64,000 nucleotides of DNA. Origin: Massospora cicadina. Lineage: Eukaryota > Entomophthoromycota > Entomophthoromycetes > Entomophthorales > Entomophthoraceae. A program made the translations under genes and the position numbers. Of this stretch, positions 44,461 to 57,285 are shown piece by piece. The stretch lies in contig JAKSZP010014446.1 of assembly GCA_022478985.1 (NCBI GenBank), positions 124,001 to 188,000 on the forward strand. The letters run 5' to 3'. Position 1 is the first letter of the stretch. Each line of letters starts with the position of its first letter. The notes under the pieces are model-generated. The model had not been told where the DNA came from, did no database searches, and was given only the letters and a program-made list of their open reading frames with translations.

Positions 44461-45940
44461 AACAACAACAATGACTTATAAATGGATTGCGGTTTCTTTG
44501 AGTTTAAAGTGAAGATCGACTTCACAAGCTGCACCTGGAGTATCTTGGGTTGTTAATTTTACGCTGGTGTTTGAAGATGAGGAAGTTAAACCGCGAAGTA
44601 GTGTATGTGTTTAGAAGAGACATATCAACTAATTTACCCATTTGCTACACCCTTAAAAAGAAGGATGTGAAGCAGCTACCCTTCATGGTAGTGCGGAAGA
44701 AGGGCTTCCACTGAGCGCTAGCAAAACCACGGAGATCTGGCCAGTGGATCAACGCTTATGACCCTGTCAATCATTGAAGCTCCCACCAGATACTATCTTG
44801 GAAGTTTGAAGTTGCGACATAATCAGCAAACATATTTAAGTTTTTACCTAGATTATGATATCAACTACTCAGGAGTGTCGACCACCATCTTAGGAAATTT
44901 TACAACTCAACCTATAAGAGTCAAGAAAAGACAAGTCATTGCATAGGCCTGACTAACAAGTTGCAATAACATTGATTAAATACATGCCATAGGGGACTTT
45001 AAAGAGTTCAGGTTAATAATGTGACCTCAAAACAGCAAAAGGAGTTGGCTGAACTACTGAACAGATTCAAGGACACTTTTAGTACCAGATCTAATGACTA
45101 TGGACTCTGCAACATAGAGATCCACAAATTGGATACAAGGTCCACTATACCATTCAAATCAAAGCCCTACCGCTGCTCAAAAGCTGAAGATGATGTTATT
45201 GCTAAAAGAAAGGAATCAACTAGCCAAAGCATGACTAATTAGACCATCTAAGAGACCCTGAAATTCGCCGCTACTTCTAGTATGTAAAACTTATAGGACT
45301 CATCACATAGTCATAGGCTTCCACCATTTGAATAAGATAACTAAAAAGGACTCTTGCTGTTTCTGCACATAGATGACACTTTGAAACGCTTATGAGAACT
45401 TTAAATATTTCTTAGTGATGGATTTGACCAGCAGATTCTAGTAGATGGAGCTTCCACCAGAGTGCAGGAGAAGCACGCCATGATCAGTAGTCAAGGGTTG
45501 TTTGAGCCAATAAAGATACCGCAGGGGCTCTAATATGCCCCTGCCACTTTCCAATGCGCGATAGATCGCTTTTTTGGTGATCTCAAGTTTACCAATATGT
45601 TGAATTATCTAACAACATTACTTAGTTTAGTGAGCATTCCAAGAGCATCATTAACAACTCTGCAAGGTTTTTAACTGGCTGCGAGAATCAAATTAGAAGT
45701 TGTAATGGAGCATATGCACTTTCCTAAAGAGGCAACTAGATTCCTCAGTCATAAGATCAGCCCTATCAGAATCAAGCCCCTAGGACAGGAAAGTTAAAGA
45801 AATTGTGGCAATGGAGCTACCCAAGAGCATGAGGGACATACAAGTGTTCCTTGGGGTTGGTGGGATCATACTGGCAGTTTATCCCCTATGTGGAATTTTC
45901 TGGATCCCTCACTTACCTGCTGACAAAGGAAACGAAATTT
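44461..45940 (+). pseudogene. pol: PR-RT linker and RT remnant of D(+)
   Basis: SLKLRHNQQTYLSFYLDYDI (44800-44865) is the linker. Then comes KELAELLNRFKDTFSTRSND (RT entry, 45021 onwards). YFLVMDLTSRF at about 45407-45440 is motif A with its Asp. The YxDD region is lost in a degenerate stretch near 45600. The frame 45805-46044 has SMRDIQVFLGVGGI of the thumb. Confidence 0.8.
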
Positions 45941-46430
45941 TAGCGGGGTATGGAGCTAGGAACAGGCCTGAAGGAGTTAATGACAATATTGGTAGAAGCT
46001 TCAATATTGGGTTCCCAGATATCACCAAGACTTTTTACCTCTAGACTGATGCAAGTGACGTTGGGCTTGGTGCAATACTGGCACATCTAAAAGAGAAAGT
46101 AATGGACCACCCAATCGAGTATTATTCAAATGTGTTTATACAAAATTGAGAAGAATTAAACATTCACATAGAGAGTGCCTGGTAGTGATCCCAGCATTCA
46201 AAACTTCTGACTTTACCTTTATGGAGTACACTTTAAGGTTGTGACAGATCATGCATCACTCCGCTGGTTGAGAATATGAAAGATCCTGACGACCGCCTTG
46301 CCAAATTGGCAGTACTTCTCCATAAATATTTTTTAGGATCATTTACTGAGCAGGAGACAAAAACCTCAACGCTGACAGATTATTCTAATTTCCAATGTTA
46401 CACTTACAATAACCATAGAGCAATCGTCTA
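45941..46430 (+). pseudogene. pol: RNase H remnant of D(+)
   Basis: TDASDVGLGAILAHLKEKVM from about 46049, with the catalytic Asp kept, then HPIEYYSNVF. Later FKVVTDHASLRWL is split by a frame change. Confidence 0.78.
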
Positions 46431-47624
46431 TATGGATTAACTGGGTTACTAGAAGAAGTATGGCAGAAAAAGATGAAGTGAAGACTGTCCTGAGAGGGTT
46501 CCTCAAAGACGCCTGGCATGTCAATGGAAACATACAGAAGAAGGTTCAGAATAAATGGTACTTGTATATCAGACTCAGCAACTGGATAGACTAGTGATTG
46601 AAGCTCACAAGCACGTTAGCCATGGGCAATTTTAGAAGCTTTTGGCTTACCTGAAGACTATTTTATACTGGGAGTCCATCTCCAATGAAGTAAACAAGCT
46701 TTAGAACTATGTATACCATTCATAAGCTTCTGTCTGCTGAAGAAACGCTTTGATTTTACCCTAATTTCACCTACAGCACCATTAAGTAATGTGTCTATTG
46801 ATGTGGTGGGACCACTTCTGACTGCCTCCAGTGGATCAAAGTTCATACTTGTAGCATTCAAACACTTTACTAAATGTATTAGAGAGACTCCACAATCAAG
46901 ACATACACTACAAATTCAAACACTGATTCATCTATAGCCAAGATATACCCAGAAATGGATACAGCAAATCTTGCTTTTGGATAATGAGAAGAATTTTATA
47001 AAAGATGTTGTTAGAAAGATAATGACTTATCTGGAGTATAGCAACAATTCACCATTCCATACACCATCTTAAAGGTAGTTTCAAGTGAGTGAATGGAAAC
47101 TTAGAAGATATACTAAAGAAGCCGGCCCTAAACTATAAAATAAAAAAGAACTAGTTGCTGCCCTCAGCGTCGTTGGCTTACAAGCTTAGCCAAAACCAGG
47201 TTATTAAGATGTCCACTTTATGGCCCTGTATGGGCTAGAATAAGCACTGACAACCCTGCTAGCATTAATTACTACCGCAGACTATAAGAACCTGCCTCTG
47301 GAAGCTATCAGAAAGAGTTATCAGATGAACTTATTAAAATAAAATTGGAGGCCTCAAATAACATACAGGCGACTATTCCTCAAAGCCAAAGGGAGAGTCA
47401 GAAATGACTATGCTACCAGAGTTAGCCTAGGAGATAAAGTACTGTTCTATCACTTTTGTGGAGGACAGTCCAGATAAGCTGCGGGTCATTTGGACTGGGC
47501 CTGCGACTATCTTGGCTAATAGAGGAGCCAAAAACTGAATCTGGGATGATGATACTAATTAAATAAGTAATAAAGTACATGAATGGCAACTAAAGTCATT
47601 CCACCAGTCTAATATTAGAGGAAG
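46431..47624 (+). pseudogene. pol: Integrase remnant of D(+) and polypurine tract
   Basis: SNVSIDVVGPLLTASSGSKF (about 46785-46844) carries the first catalytic Asp. The second strand near 46975 reads LLDNEKNF. The C-terminal tail (RATADHSSTSRMDRVNSKLV) runs past 47625 into the 3' LTR. AGAGGAAG (47617-47624) is the polypurine tract. Confidence 0.78.
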
Positions 47625-48827
47625 TTTAATGGATAAGGCCACGAGGGCTACAGCAGATCATTCCTCAACTTCCAGAATGGACAGAGTAAATTCCAAACTG
47701 GTGGAAATGTGGGCAGCTTACTCGCTAAAGGTAGAATTATACAGCCCCTTTTATATATTCAAACAGGCCAAGAAATTTGCCAAGTGTTCAGGATGACGTC
47801 ATGCAAAATAATTTAATACCTGATTCTCGAAAAGATCTATATAATGAAGAAGACGACATCACCAAAATTGACTATGAATTTTAATTCCCTCAAATACCTT
47901 TGGGGGAGGGGATTTTTTTATAAAAATCAATGACAAAGAGATGATCCAACTGAATTACCCCCTAATGGTAACAATTGAGCCTCTCATCTGAATTTTACAA
48001 GAAAAGCAAATAATTCCAATGGTTGCTTGAAAACCTGATGTGAGGCGCATTGAAGGCGCGCCATTGCATGAACTTGATGTTACTAAGCATATACCCAAAT
48101 TGGGTAATGAAATGATAACCTGAGGCAAAGTTATCGGTCCCAACCCAGAACTGGAGGCTGAAGAATGGGCCTTAGACATAAAAGTTTAGGTATTCACTGC
48201 AAGAAGGCGCTCATGGATAGAATTAAACCAAATGGACGAGACAACTAAAGTGGCATTCAGATACTGCATCACTTGGGGATCCTGAAAACCCTAACATTGC
48301 TACCCTGAAAGCAATTTATCTACAATCATTATTCGTTTTTATATTTTGATTTTATAACAGATGTATAAATACTTCATTTTTTTATAAAATTCCCTTCAAC
48401 AGAATCTCATTTTATCCTTTTTTCACTTATAGTAGTTTAAGTGATCTATTTACTAGTAGCCTGTTTAAGAGTAACGATTGAGAAGAATACACTAACCAAT
48501 CTGAGATCTTCTCTGTTTGAACAAAGCACTTATCTTATGAAGATAACTTGGACATGAACTGCCAAAGGAGAGTTTGGATTGTATTCCAGTTGTGTCCTGA
48601 GGGCCTTCCTGAAGAACAGTTAAAGAGTGTCTTAAGAGATTTTCCATGGGAGCGATAAGTTGAAAAAAGAGAATAATGCTACAACAGGTAACATCATTAA
48701 AGAATTTATTTAATAAGGATGCTCATGCTTTCCTGATTGTTGCCTGTTACCTTATCTGCGTTAACAGGCCCAATGAGCAGCAAGTCAGACTCACAAGTTA
48801 AGCAATCCAGAGAACAGGGAGAAGACT
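47625..48827 (+). repeat. 3' LTR of D(+), containing coding-like sequence
   Basis: It is homologous to 41399-42609 and to the D(-) LTRs. Within the first 680 bases one can read KLVEMWAAYSLKVELYSPF and later HELDVTKHIPKLGNEMIT, VIGPNPELEAEEWALDIKV and VFTARRRSWIELNQMDETTK. The sense frame of the D(-) 5' LTR has the same order. Confidence 0.83.
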
Positions 48828-48832
48828 CTAAG

Positions 48833-50958
48833 TTTTAAATTCTTGGTTTTGAGACAATTATTTTGGCATCGATAGCTTGTTCATACTGGATGATGAATGT
48901 TCTTAAGCAGTGAACATTATATGGGTTGGAAACACCTTCACACAATTGTCCAGAATCCCAATAACTTGAGAGATGTTTGACCCTGAGAGACACAGCAATT
49001 CCAGTTCTGATCTATGGCAGCTTATGAAGATCATACTCAAGTTGTACAACAAAGAACTGAGGGGGCGCCCTGTTTTAACCCACTCTGAGAGAAAATGGGT
49101 TCTGTAACAAAATCTGGGCCATTGATAAGAATTATTGATTACTAAGTGCAAAACATTAAGAAGGTAATAAACCAAGATGGAAAATGAAGAGTTATGAAGT
49201 TGCCTTAAGATAATTAGAATTTACAAAATAATATGTCTTTTGTTTAAAAATATCATTGCTTCATCTGATACATACTGGCAGACGGTGAAACTGTGGGAAT
49301 GTTATTTCATATGCTGATATTAGGGAAAAATCAATATTTTTGTTTGATATAGTTGTTTGTGTAATCTTAACTAGTCTTTTTGTAGTATTTTGGTCATTAT
49401 TTCAGAATTTAAGTAGGTAAGTGAGATTGGGCACAAATTTTCCAGATCTTTAGGATTATCTACATTGATAAAAGTTTCAATAAAGGCTTCTGACCCACCT
49501 TGGATCAAGCGATTATCTAGAAGGCATTTCTTGATTGACGCTTTGAGTAGAGAATCAATTAAACTATCTGCCCTATAGAGCTTGTAAGTAATTTCATCTG
49601 GGCCAAGGCTAATTCTGGTGGTATAACCTGCTTACAGAATCTCAATGTCCCTCATTATAACCAAACTAGCTAGACTAATTAGGTTTCAAGGAAAATGAAT
49701 TTTAAGTTTGTCTAAAAGTAGTTTATGCTATGGTCCCAGTCATCTGATTGATACAATGTGATATAGTACTGTTTACCATCTCAGTACTTCTTTGAGGTTA
49801 GTAACAATTGCGTCTGTACTAGTATTAACTTGAGTGCAATTATTACTTATTTTCATATAGTATAGAAGTGCATAAAGTATCTGGTTTACGTCCCCCCTTT
49901 TGTGATCTGCATAGAAAACTATGTAAATAAACAATATTGATGTGCAATGTCTAGCTTTTAAAGCGAGTATCTGTTACAAATAATTTTCAAGTCTATTATG
50001 AGCTGTATCTCGTTTTGAGGGGCGTTCCTTTTGAGATAAACAAGAGAGATTGAAGGTGGGAAGCTGCTGCCATAAATGTTTAGTGCCAGTGGGCAGCAAT
50101 CCACTGTAAAAATGGCTTTGATATGTTGTTATAGCATACCTCATAAATTATGGGGTCTTTGCAAAATGGACACCCTATATGAATAATTTGATTGATGGAT
50201 ATATATAATAAGAACTCCATGCTAGAATTTAAAAATTTTACCATATTAGAGCGGGTTTAGAATTATACTTTAGTAATTGAGTTCAGGGTAATTCTTAATA
50301 AATTATGGTCTGAAAACTGCACCACGACTTATCAAGCCTTATTTTTTGGTATAAGAGTAATGCGATATAACATATTCTTAATGGGTTATTGCTTTCATTT
50401 TACCCTGAATATGAAGGAGTGTGCATATGAGTTACACCAGAAAAGCTATTGAGGAGGGGATCATATAAGCTATGGTTGCTTTAAGCACCAAAATATCTAT
50501 ATGGACTGGAGATTATTGAAATGTTAATGGCCAGCAATCAGTTGAAGCATTTGACTAACAGTTAAAGTTCCCCAGAATAAATACTACCTGAGATGTCAAG
50601 TTGTGTGACTCTTGTGAGAAGGTCAATATGGTCAGGTAAGTTGGTAGGGCATGGATATTTTGGAGTGTAAACTCCTCGCCATTTTATGAGAATAAGACAG
50701 CCAGCTTAATCATTTTAATTTTCTAAGTATAAAACACATCAAGCCTTTAGAGAAAAGAATTTATGAATCCACAGAAATGAGATAAGTTAATTTATAGAAA
50801 GAAGAGCATATGACTACTTCTCTCTCTCTCCTAGAAAAATAATGGGTTTCTTGTATCCCTAATATGCTGGCAGTTGGTTTATAGTGTGATTCTGTTTTTT
50901 TATCATGTGAAGCTTGCTGGGATTTTTGCATTCCCACATTGTTGCAATTGATGCTCAT
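48833..50958 (-). pseudogene. L1-like LINE ORF2: endonuclease and reverse transcriptase
   Basis: From the right, MSINCNNVGMQKSQ and ILGIQETHYFSR (50958-50850) are the start of an APE-type endonuclease, and FSDHNLLRITLNS (about 50310) its SDH motif. The RT has LGPDEITYKLYR (about 49600), PKDLENLCPISL (about 49465) and GRPLSSLLYNLSMIF (about 49076-49032). Stops are frequent. D(+) splits it; the C-terminal part is at 40101-41398. Confidence 0.75.
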
Positions 50959-51270
50959 GCACGAAATTGTAACTGCGCAGGCAAATTACCTTTACTAAAA
51001 AATTAAACTGCATTAAGACACTAACCCAAATAAAAAATCGCTTTCTAAATTGTTAAAAAGTTCATTATTGTTGGCTTTTGATAAGCTAGAGTAAAAACCA
51101 ATCCTCTAAAAAATGCTATTCCCATTGTTAGAGCCAAAATGATACACGTGAACAATGTTAAGTGCATATTTGTTCTTAAAAGCTATGAACCATAAGCTAG
51201 ATTTCATGATACTAATGAATCTGATAATATGACCGCCTAGTGCTAATAAAAGAATCTTATAGTATAAGCT
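50959..51270 (-). repeat. LINE 5'-side block, copy 1
   Basis: It is homologous to 56050-56332 (GTTGGCTTTT-A-AAGCTAG-GTAAAAACC, CCAAAATGATAC-C-TGAA). In both places it lies just upstream of the ORF2 start, so it is LINE leader or inter-ORF sequence. Confidence 0.65.
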
Positions 51271-53010
51271 TTCTTTTTCTTTGATCACTTAATTGATCAA
51301 TTTGAAATTTTAATAAAGTGTTTACTCTTTAATGACTCTTTCCCACGTCAGAACCTAACCTATATTAAATAGATTTAAGCCTTATTCCACACATGCTGTG
51401 GCGGTGCACCATCTCCTGGAATTTAATAGCCTCCGCTAAAACGCCCAGGCAGGCCCTTCTACCCCACAAATAATTTAAATAGCTACGTTCCACCATGTGA
51501 TCTAGTTCACCACCTCACAAGCTCCCAGTTGGTTCTCAAAATCCACCTGGTGCTCCCTTGGAGCAACCTGCATTCCAGCCTTCAGGTCGAGTATAAGAAC
51601 CTCTTCCCATATGTGAGTGCAGCCATCATTGCAATGGCCATAGCTGTGTAAAAACCCATAGGTTTTATAGTTTTCACACTTTTAAGGTTTACTTTGATCT
51701 TGGCTCCTTGGGTGAAGCTCACGCTATGATGGCAGCACAGATAACTTTAAATTACAAATACACACCAAAACAAAAAAAACAAACTTGCTTTCCAGATGAA
51801 GTTACACTGGTGGTCCAGATCGCTGGCTAGCCTCCCCACCTCTCCCTCAAACGCCTCTGCCACGAGCTTACAGAGGCTTGACTTCCTACAGCTCTGACCC
51901 TGTGCACAGCAGTTTATGGTTTTAAATTGCTCTGATTGTCTCGGTGGGCCTTGCAAATTTGTGAAGATCCACCCATTTTGTCATGACACCTGTGTCACAA
52001 TACTCCCTCACGTCATGATCAGATAAACACCTGATTATCTCTTCTGGCCATGAGTCAAAAATGGCCGTGCTATTTTTCCCATGTACTTTGATCTCAACCA
52101 CTTAAAGCACAAGTGCACAGTGCTTTCTGCTGAAGCTTCTTCCACTTCTCCTTCATCTGGCATAAGACCCAACTCTGATATTACTAATTTTTTTCTGGGA
52201 ATTGGTTTACCCTCCATCACCCTCAACCACTGCAGGAGATACTCCTATTGCTCCAACCAATCAAGTCTCAACTGCCCATCCAACTCCTGAGCAGATGACA
52301 GCTCATGAGTTAGAAGAAATGCTGTGGTTCACTGTGCACATCCAATCAGTAGCTGCCACCCACCAGCTTCTATTTCTGGACCAGCACTGGTCATGTCAAA
52401 TCCTTTTGAGGCTCTTGAATGGATTACTGATGCAGAACGCAACTACAGAATTAATACTGACTTCAACTGGTCATAATTCTCCACACAAACCCCCAGTTTA
52501 TAACCATTCCACCATTTCCACCAGCACAATGGCTTCCTAATGTACAAAAAAATTCATCAAAAGGCTGTCAATGCAGCCATTGCCTCCCATCAAGTCCTTC
52601 AGATAGTGATTGAGCCACTTTGTGAGGATTTTCCTAAACCTTACTTCCCTAAGGATTTCCTCAAGGAAGCCAGATTCATTATTGAAGGTCTCATCTTAGC
52701 AGCTGGACGCGTGTGCTATAATGTTGCAAGTTCTTCACTTTTTGACCCCAACTACCCCCAAAACCGCCAAAAATTAAATTCTTCACATGTATGCCTGCCC
52801 TTATAACCTTTGCCAAATTTTAACTAGCTAATACGTCAAGGTGATGCACTCTGCTGGCCCCATCAATGAGGAGAACCCTCATCTCTCTCTCCTTCTGACA
52901 CATGCCGCTAGCACCCCCACAATCCTTTTTATATGCCTTTGCCTACTACCTGAAGCTGGCGCAGATAAAAATACTCCACGTCTCTTCCCTTCTAGAATGG
53001 ATGCTTAGGT
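51271..53010 (+). other. Unassigned ORF-like segment between two LINEs
   Basis: The + strand is richer in C than its flanks and has two adjoining frames. One is 52202-52540 (PTPEQMTAHELEEMLWFTVH), the other 52540-52806 (KAVNAAIASHQVLQIVIEPL, then FPKDFLKEARFIIEGLILAA); they overlap at TAATG. Upstream there is a Pro-rich stretch (SPPHKLPVGSQNPPGAPLEQ). On the minus strand 52226-52035 is also open (KPIPRKKLVISELGLMPDEG). No domain recognised and no start can be chosen. It may be an accessory ORF or gag of an unidentified element. Confidence 0.35.
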
Positions 53011-53117
53011 TGACACCGCGGCATTATGATAGAAATTTTTTATCTAAACAGCCCTATGTTTAGCAAACCATAAATTAAGATGCGTGGAGGACCCCCTCTT
53101 GAGTTGGGCACCACTAG

Positions 53118-56049
53118 TACTAAAAATAAACCTATTAATAGTTTTCTACGCCAATGTGGGGTAAGGTAGAGATATAAATAAGAAAATTGGAAGTTGAGTT
53201 TACATTGTCGCAGGTTAAGGGTAAATTCAAAATATTAATAGATGATTTGGGGTTTTGCACTGGTAGGGTAGATAGGAATTAAACGTAACTTGGTATGCTG
53301 TTATAATTGGTGATGCAACCTTATAATTGTTATAGTAATTTAATTCTATACAAGGATGTCAGCGTGTAGGCAAAGTACTCAAATACTTAGTTTAACTATT
53401 AGATAAATTGTCATTTAAGTTTATAAAACGCTAAAATAGACTTGAATGGTTGGACAGACCAAATTGTAAAAGTCACCCTCGCTTGACCAAACATCAGAGC
53501 ACAAAAGACAAATGGGTGTTCAATTAAGTTATTGGGATGATAAGTCCTTTATTTAAATAGTAAGATGTTTTCTTTTTATTATCTCTTCCTGGTTGTTTAG
53601 GCTCTTCACCAGTAAGGCAGGGTTGGTGGGTTAGTTGTAAGGGTTTTTTTGTGATATGTGAGTTTACCATATTACTGCAGAGCAACATTAAACTGACAGG
53701 CTCCTTTATAGTACCATTTACTTCACTATGTGTAGGCAACACATAAACAAAGGTTATAATCTGATGCCTTTTTATGTGGATGGAATAAGCGTAGGTGTTT
53801 ACAAGGACACCTTAATTTATCCTTGATTAAGGCAGATAACACTAGTTTATTAATGGGATTCTTTTTAGATTGGTGGAGTGGAAAGAGCTTACCATAATAG
53901 CCTTCAAGAAATTGTAAATGAATATATATTTTATTAGGGCTTGGTGGTCCAGTACATTGGTACAAATTTGTCCAGTTTGGAATATTCCTGCTGGGTTTTA
54001 AATATGCTGGGAAAAGAAAGTGCGTCAGCAGCCGTTTAATTATGAATTGGGTACTAACCCTCACTATACTAAATATATAAAATTAGGGGAGGTTATTATT
54101 GGGATGTGGTTCCTCTTTAGTGTAATGAAGTGGAAGGCGTTGCCAAAAGTTCTAGGGTATATTCTAAAGTTGGCTTTGAGTATAAATTCTTTCTTAGATA
54201 GGGTCCCAATATTTATAATAATCATCATAAGGTGTGACTTTAACAGGGACAGAAAATATTAGAGCCAAATTTCAGCGGCAAGAAGCTATAAGCTCCTAAT
54301 GAGATGTGCATTAGGCCCCACAGTTTCATACTCCATTTTATAATCAACATCTGGAACAATTTCCATTCAGTTTATCAGTTTGGATGAAACCATGTTGATG
54401 GATTCATCGCTGTCAATAATGACCTGGACTGGGAGTTAATTTTCAGATAATATACATGTAGGTACACTTGTAGGAATATTTATCAGCGCTATTAGTCAGT
54501 TAATTGACAAAAGTGTCCACTTTTCTTAGATAGTGTGTTTGTCTCAATTTCCTTGTGGCCAGAGGGAATAGAAAACACGTCATATACAAATAATTATGTG
54601 AATTTAATTCCAAAGCATTCGTCTTTGGTTTAAACAATTAGGTGAGGTTGGGAAAATTAGGTTTAATATATTGGTTTTAGAATTGTACTGGAAGCAGAAT
54701 TACAGAGTTTTATTCTGCCAAGCCTTTTTCCAACAAACCTTCATTGACTGATGTTACATTTTAGATACTAGATTCTAACTTTGGGTAATGATGATGATGT
54801 CTGCTACTTCTATGAATCTTTGTACTCAGTATTAGGCGCGCTAAAAAGTTAGAGAGCAAAAGCATAAGGTAATCTAACATTTTTATGATATTATTGAAAT
54901 CTAAATTGGGTAACATATCCTAATATAAGTCCCTTTAAGGCTTGCAGGCATGGCAGAAAGCGATCTGAGCATCATATTAACTCAGAACCTTAGCCACATA
55001 AACACCTGGGTTTTTATGATAAAAATGATTATAAAAACTAAAAATATTTCGTTTGGGTTAAAGTTAATGTAAAGGAAGGCGGTTTTACATACTATCATAA
55101 TTTCCTCCCAACAAACCCTTTATTAAAAACGTTTTTTGTATTAAGGTGAACATATAATATTTAAATATATTTGGTATCAACAACTCTTGGCTATAGGGGT
55201 CCTACAGATTCATCAACATGGTCAGATTGGGTAGGTTGTTGGTGTTTCCATGGGTACTTAAAATAAACTCATGAATATATGAATATTTCCATACTTATCA
55301 ATTTTGGGAAGGTTAACCAGGTTACTAATTGAAGAATTTTAAACCCTGGTTCCCGATTATGCTAGGAAAAATCCCCAGAGCTCTCATTATTGAATTTTAG
55401 GGAGTTAAACTAACTGAGGCCATGATCATTATCCAAGCTTTTAGTAGATTCAGTAGCAGCTCTAGGAACATCTTTTGGTATAGATATGGTAGTTAATATA
55501 ATAGACAAGTGGCTATAACTGGTGGCATACTGACTTTGGGGCAGAATCTGAGGTATGATCTCTGCTATGATCATGACTTTACTTGAAAGTTGCATTTTTA
55601 TTTCTTGACTGAGTTGTTTTAACAAACTATGAACATGTGACATATTGCCTTAGATCATTGGATAGACTTTTCATGTCCTTAGTTAGCTCTACAAGATGAA
55701 ACTTATATTTAAGTTATTTCTTGTTCTTGGGATCGGAACATGATACTAGAGAGTGCAGCTCCTAATATAGATAAGTAATGGTGTGAACTGCCCTTTCATT
55801 GGTAGATAAAGGCTATTAAGATTGTGTAAGGTCTTAGGGGTATCCTCAGCAATCATTGTGTCTTGTTGATTGTGAAAGAATTAAACCTCAGAAAGTAGGC
55901 AAGACGCTATACCTTGGGTGACCCCCCTTGTTGTCTATGTCATCATAAAAAAACACGTGGGTTCAGGCTGGCAAAAGTCATCAAATTGTGATATCTTTAG
56001 TTTTTAATAAAAGACATGGTACCAAAAGTGGACACTGTTGTCAGCAAAA
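53118..56049 (-). pseudogene. L1-like LINE copy 2
   Basis: It reads right to left. NCNIFADNS lies near the ORF2 start (about 56055), STKSLDNDHGLS at about 55430 fits the end of the endonuclease, and HQHGFIQTDKL at about 54390 fits the RT H-x-D-Q-x-GFI motif. NPINKLVLSALIKDKL (53843-53800) lies in the C-terminal region. The 3' end block 53118-53480 is repeated at 56333-56670. The copy is full of stops. Confidence 0.6.
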
Positions 56050-56332
56050 ATGTTGCAATTGACGCTTTACGTTAAATTGCAACTGCTCAGGTTAAATCAC
56101 CCATATTAAAAAGGAAACTATATGAGAACAATGTTCTTAAAATAGAAAATAAAGCTTGAAAATTCATATAAAAGTATCATTGTTGTTGGCTTTTAACAAG
56201 CTAGGGTAAAAAACCGATCCTCTTTAAAAAGCTACTCCTACTATTAAAAACCAAAATGATACTCATGAATAGTGGGAAGTGCAAAAATAATTTATTAAAT
56301 GCTAAAGACCATAGGTATATAGTTGGTGGATA
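56050..56332 (-). repeat. LINE 5'-side block, copy 2
   Basis: It is homologous to 50959-51270 and abuts the 3' end of the next LINE at 56333, so the two LINEs are head to tail. Confidence 0.65.
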
Positions 56333-57285
56333 ATAAAAAAGCCTATTTATGGTGTTACACCAATGTGGGGCATGTTGGAGATATTAGTAATAGTACAGTG
56401 AAATCAAGTTTACATGGCCACGGGGTTGAGGTAAATCATTGATAATAAATGGTTTGAGGGTTTAGCGTTGTCTGGTGGGAAGGAAATAACATAACTTGAA
56501 ATGTCTTTTTTAATTGACAATTTGGTCTAATAAATGCTATAGTATTTAAACTTATAACATGCGTTGGCGTATAGGCAAGGTACATAAATCCTTGTTTATT
56601 ATTAAAAAAAATACATTAAGTAAAAAAATTAATATAGATTTAAATGGTTTTTCAGACCAAATTGTAACAAGCACTATTTAGCTGTGACGGATACCTCTTA
56701 TCAATCTGTACTGTCCTACTTTATTTGCTTGTTATTATGTAAGCATAATGGATTTTAGAATTATTATTATTTGATAATTATTTATCTGAGAAGTTCCCTT
56801 ATGGAGAATTTACTAGTGTATTATAGAAAATTGTCTATATATATTACTTACAATTATTGGCTTGGTGGGCATATTAGCCATTAATGTTTTAAAGTAAATT
56901 TGGGTGCTAGTTTTTAATCACCATTCAAAAACCTTATGCAATTTGATTAAGCTGTGTCGCCAATTGTTAAGGGTGGTTGTTAGAGTTACTGACTCTTTGA
57001 CACGGTTTTTTATAACAGAAACATGTAGGTTAACCTGGTCATTGCAGTTGCTGTAAATAGGTATTTCTGTCCCATTACTTAAGCATGGCCTCTAGATCAT
57101 AAAGGTTTATTTTTTGGAGTTGGCTAGAAATTTTCACATACTATTTTAGAAGCCAAACCAGAGATTCATAATCTATTTTATTTAACTGAGGTAAGCTGAC
57201 CAGGGGACGGACATTACCAAATATACGTAAAACTAAGGAAATAACTGACAAACATAAAATTAAGCACCCCAGGGTACTCAAGTTA
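56333..57285 (-). pseudogene. L1-like LINE copy 3, 3' part
   Basis: The first 340 bases match the 3' end of LINE copy 2 (CCAATGTGGGG, GTA-GGCAA-GTAC, CAGACCAAATTGTAA). Further right the minus strand has VTLTTTLNNWRHSLIKLH (about 56975-56920), like the C-terminal region of L1-like ORF2. The RT palm is absent. Confidence 0.5.

Larger units (their letters stand above)
41399..48827 (+). mobile_element. Ty3/gypsy LTR retrotransposon D(+)
   Basis: Two LTRs of about 1.2 kb, a primer-binding site at 42611, gag-pol and a polypurine tract are present. The TSD is CCAAG (41394-41398) and CTAAG (48828-48832), one C to T change. It is inserted between RT and C-terminus of a minus-strand LINE. Together with D(-) it forms a pair of inverted elements 4.1 kb apart. 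Confidence 0.88.

Noticed and set aside
52530..52545. TAATG overlap as programmed stop-restart coupling
   Set aside because: With one decayed copy a simple frameshift explains it equally well.
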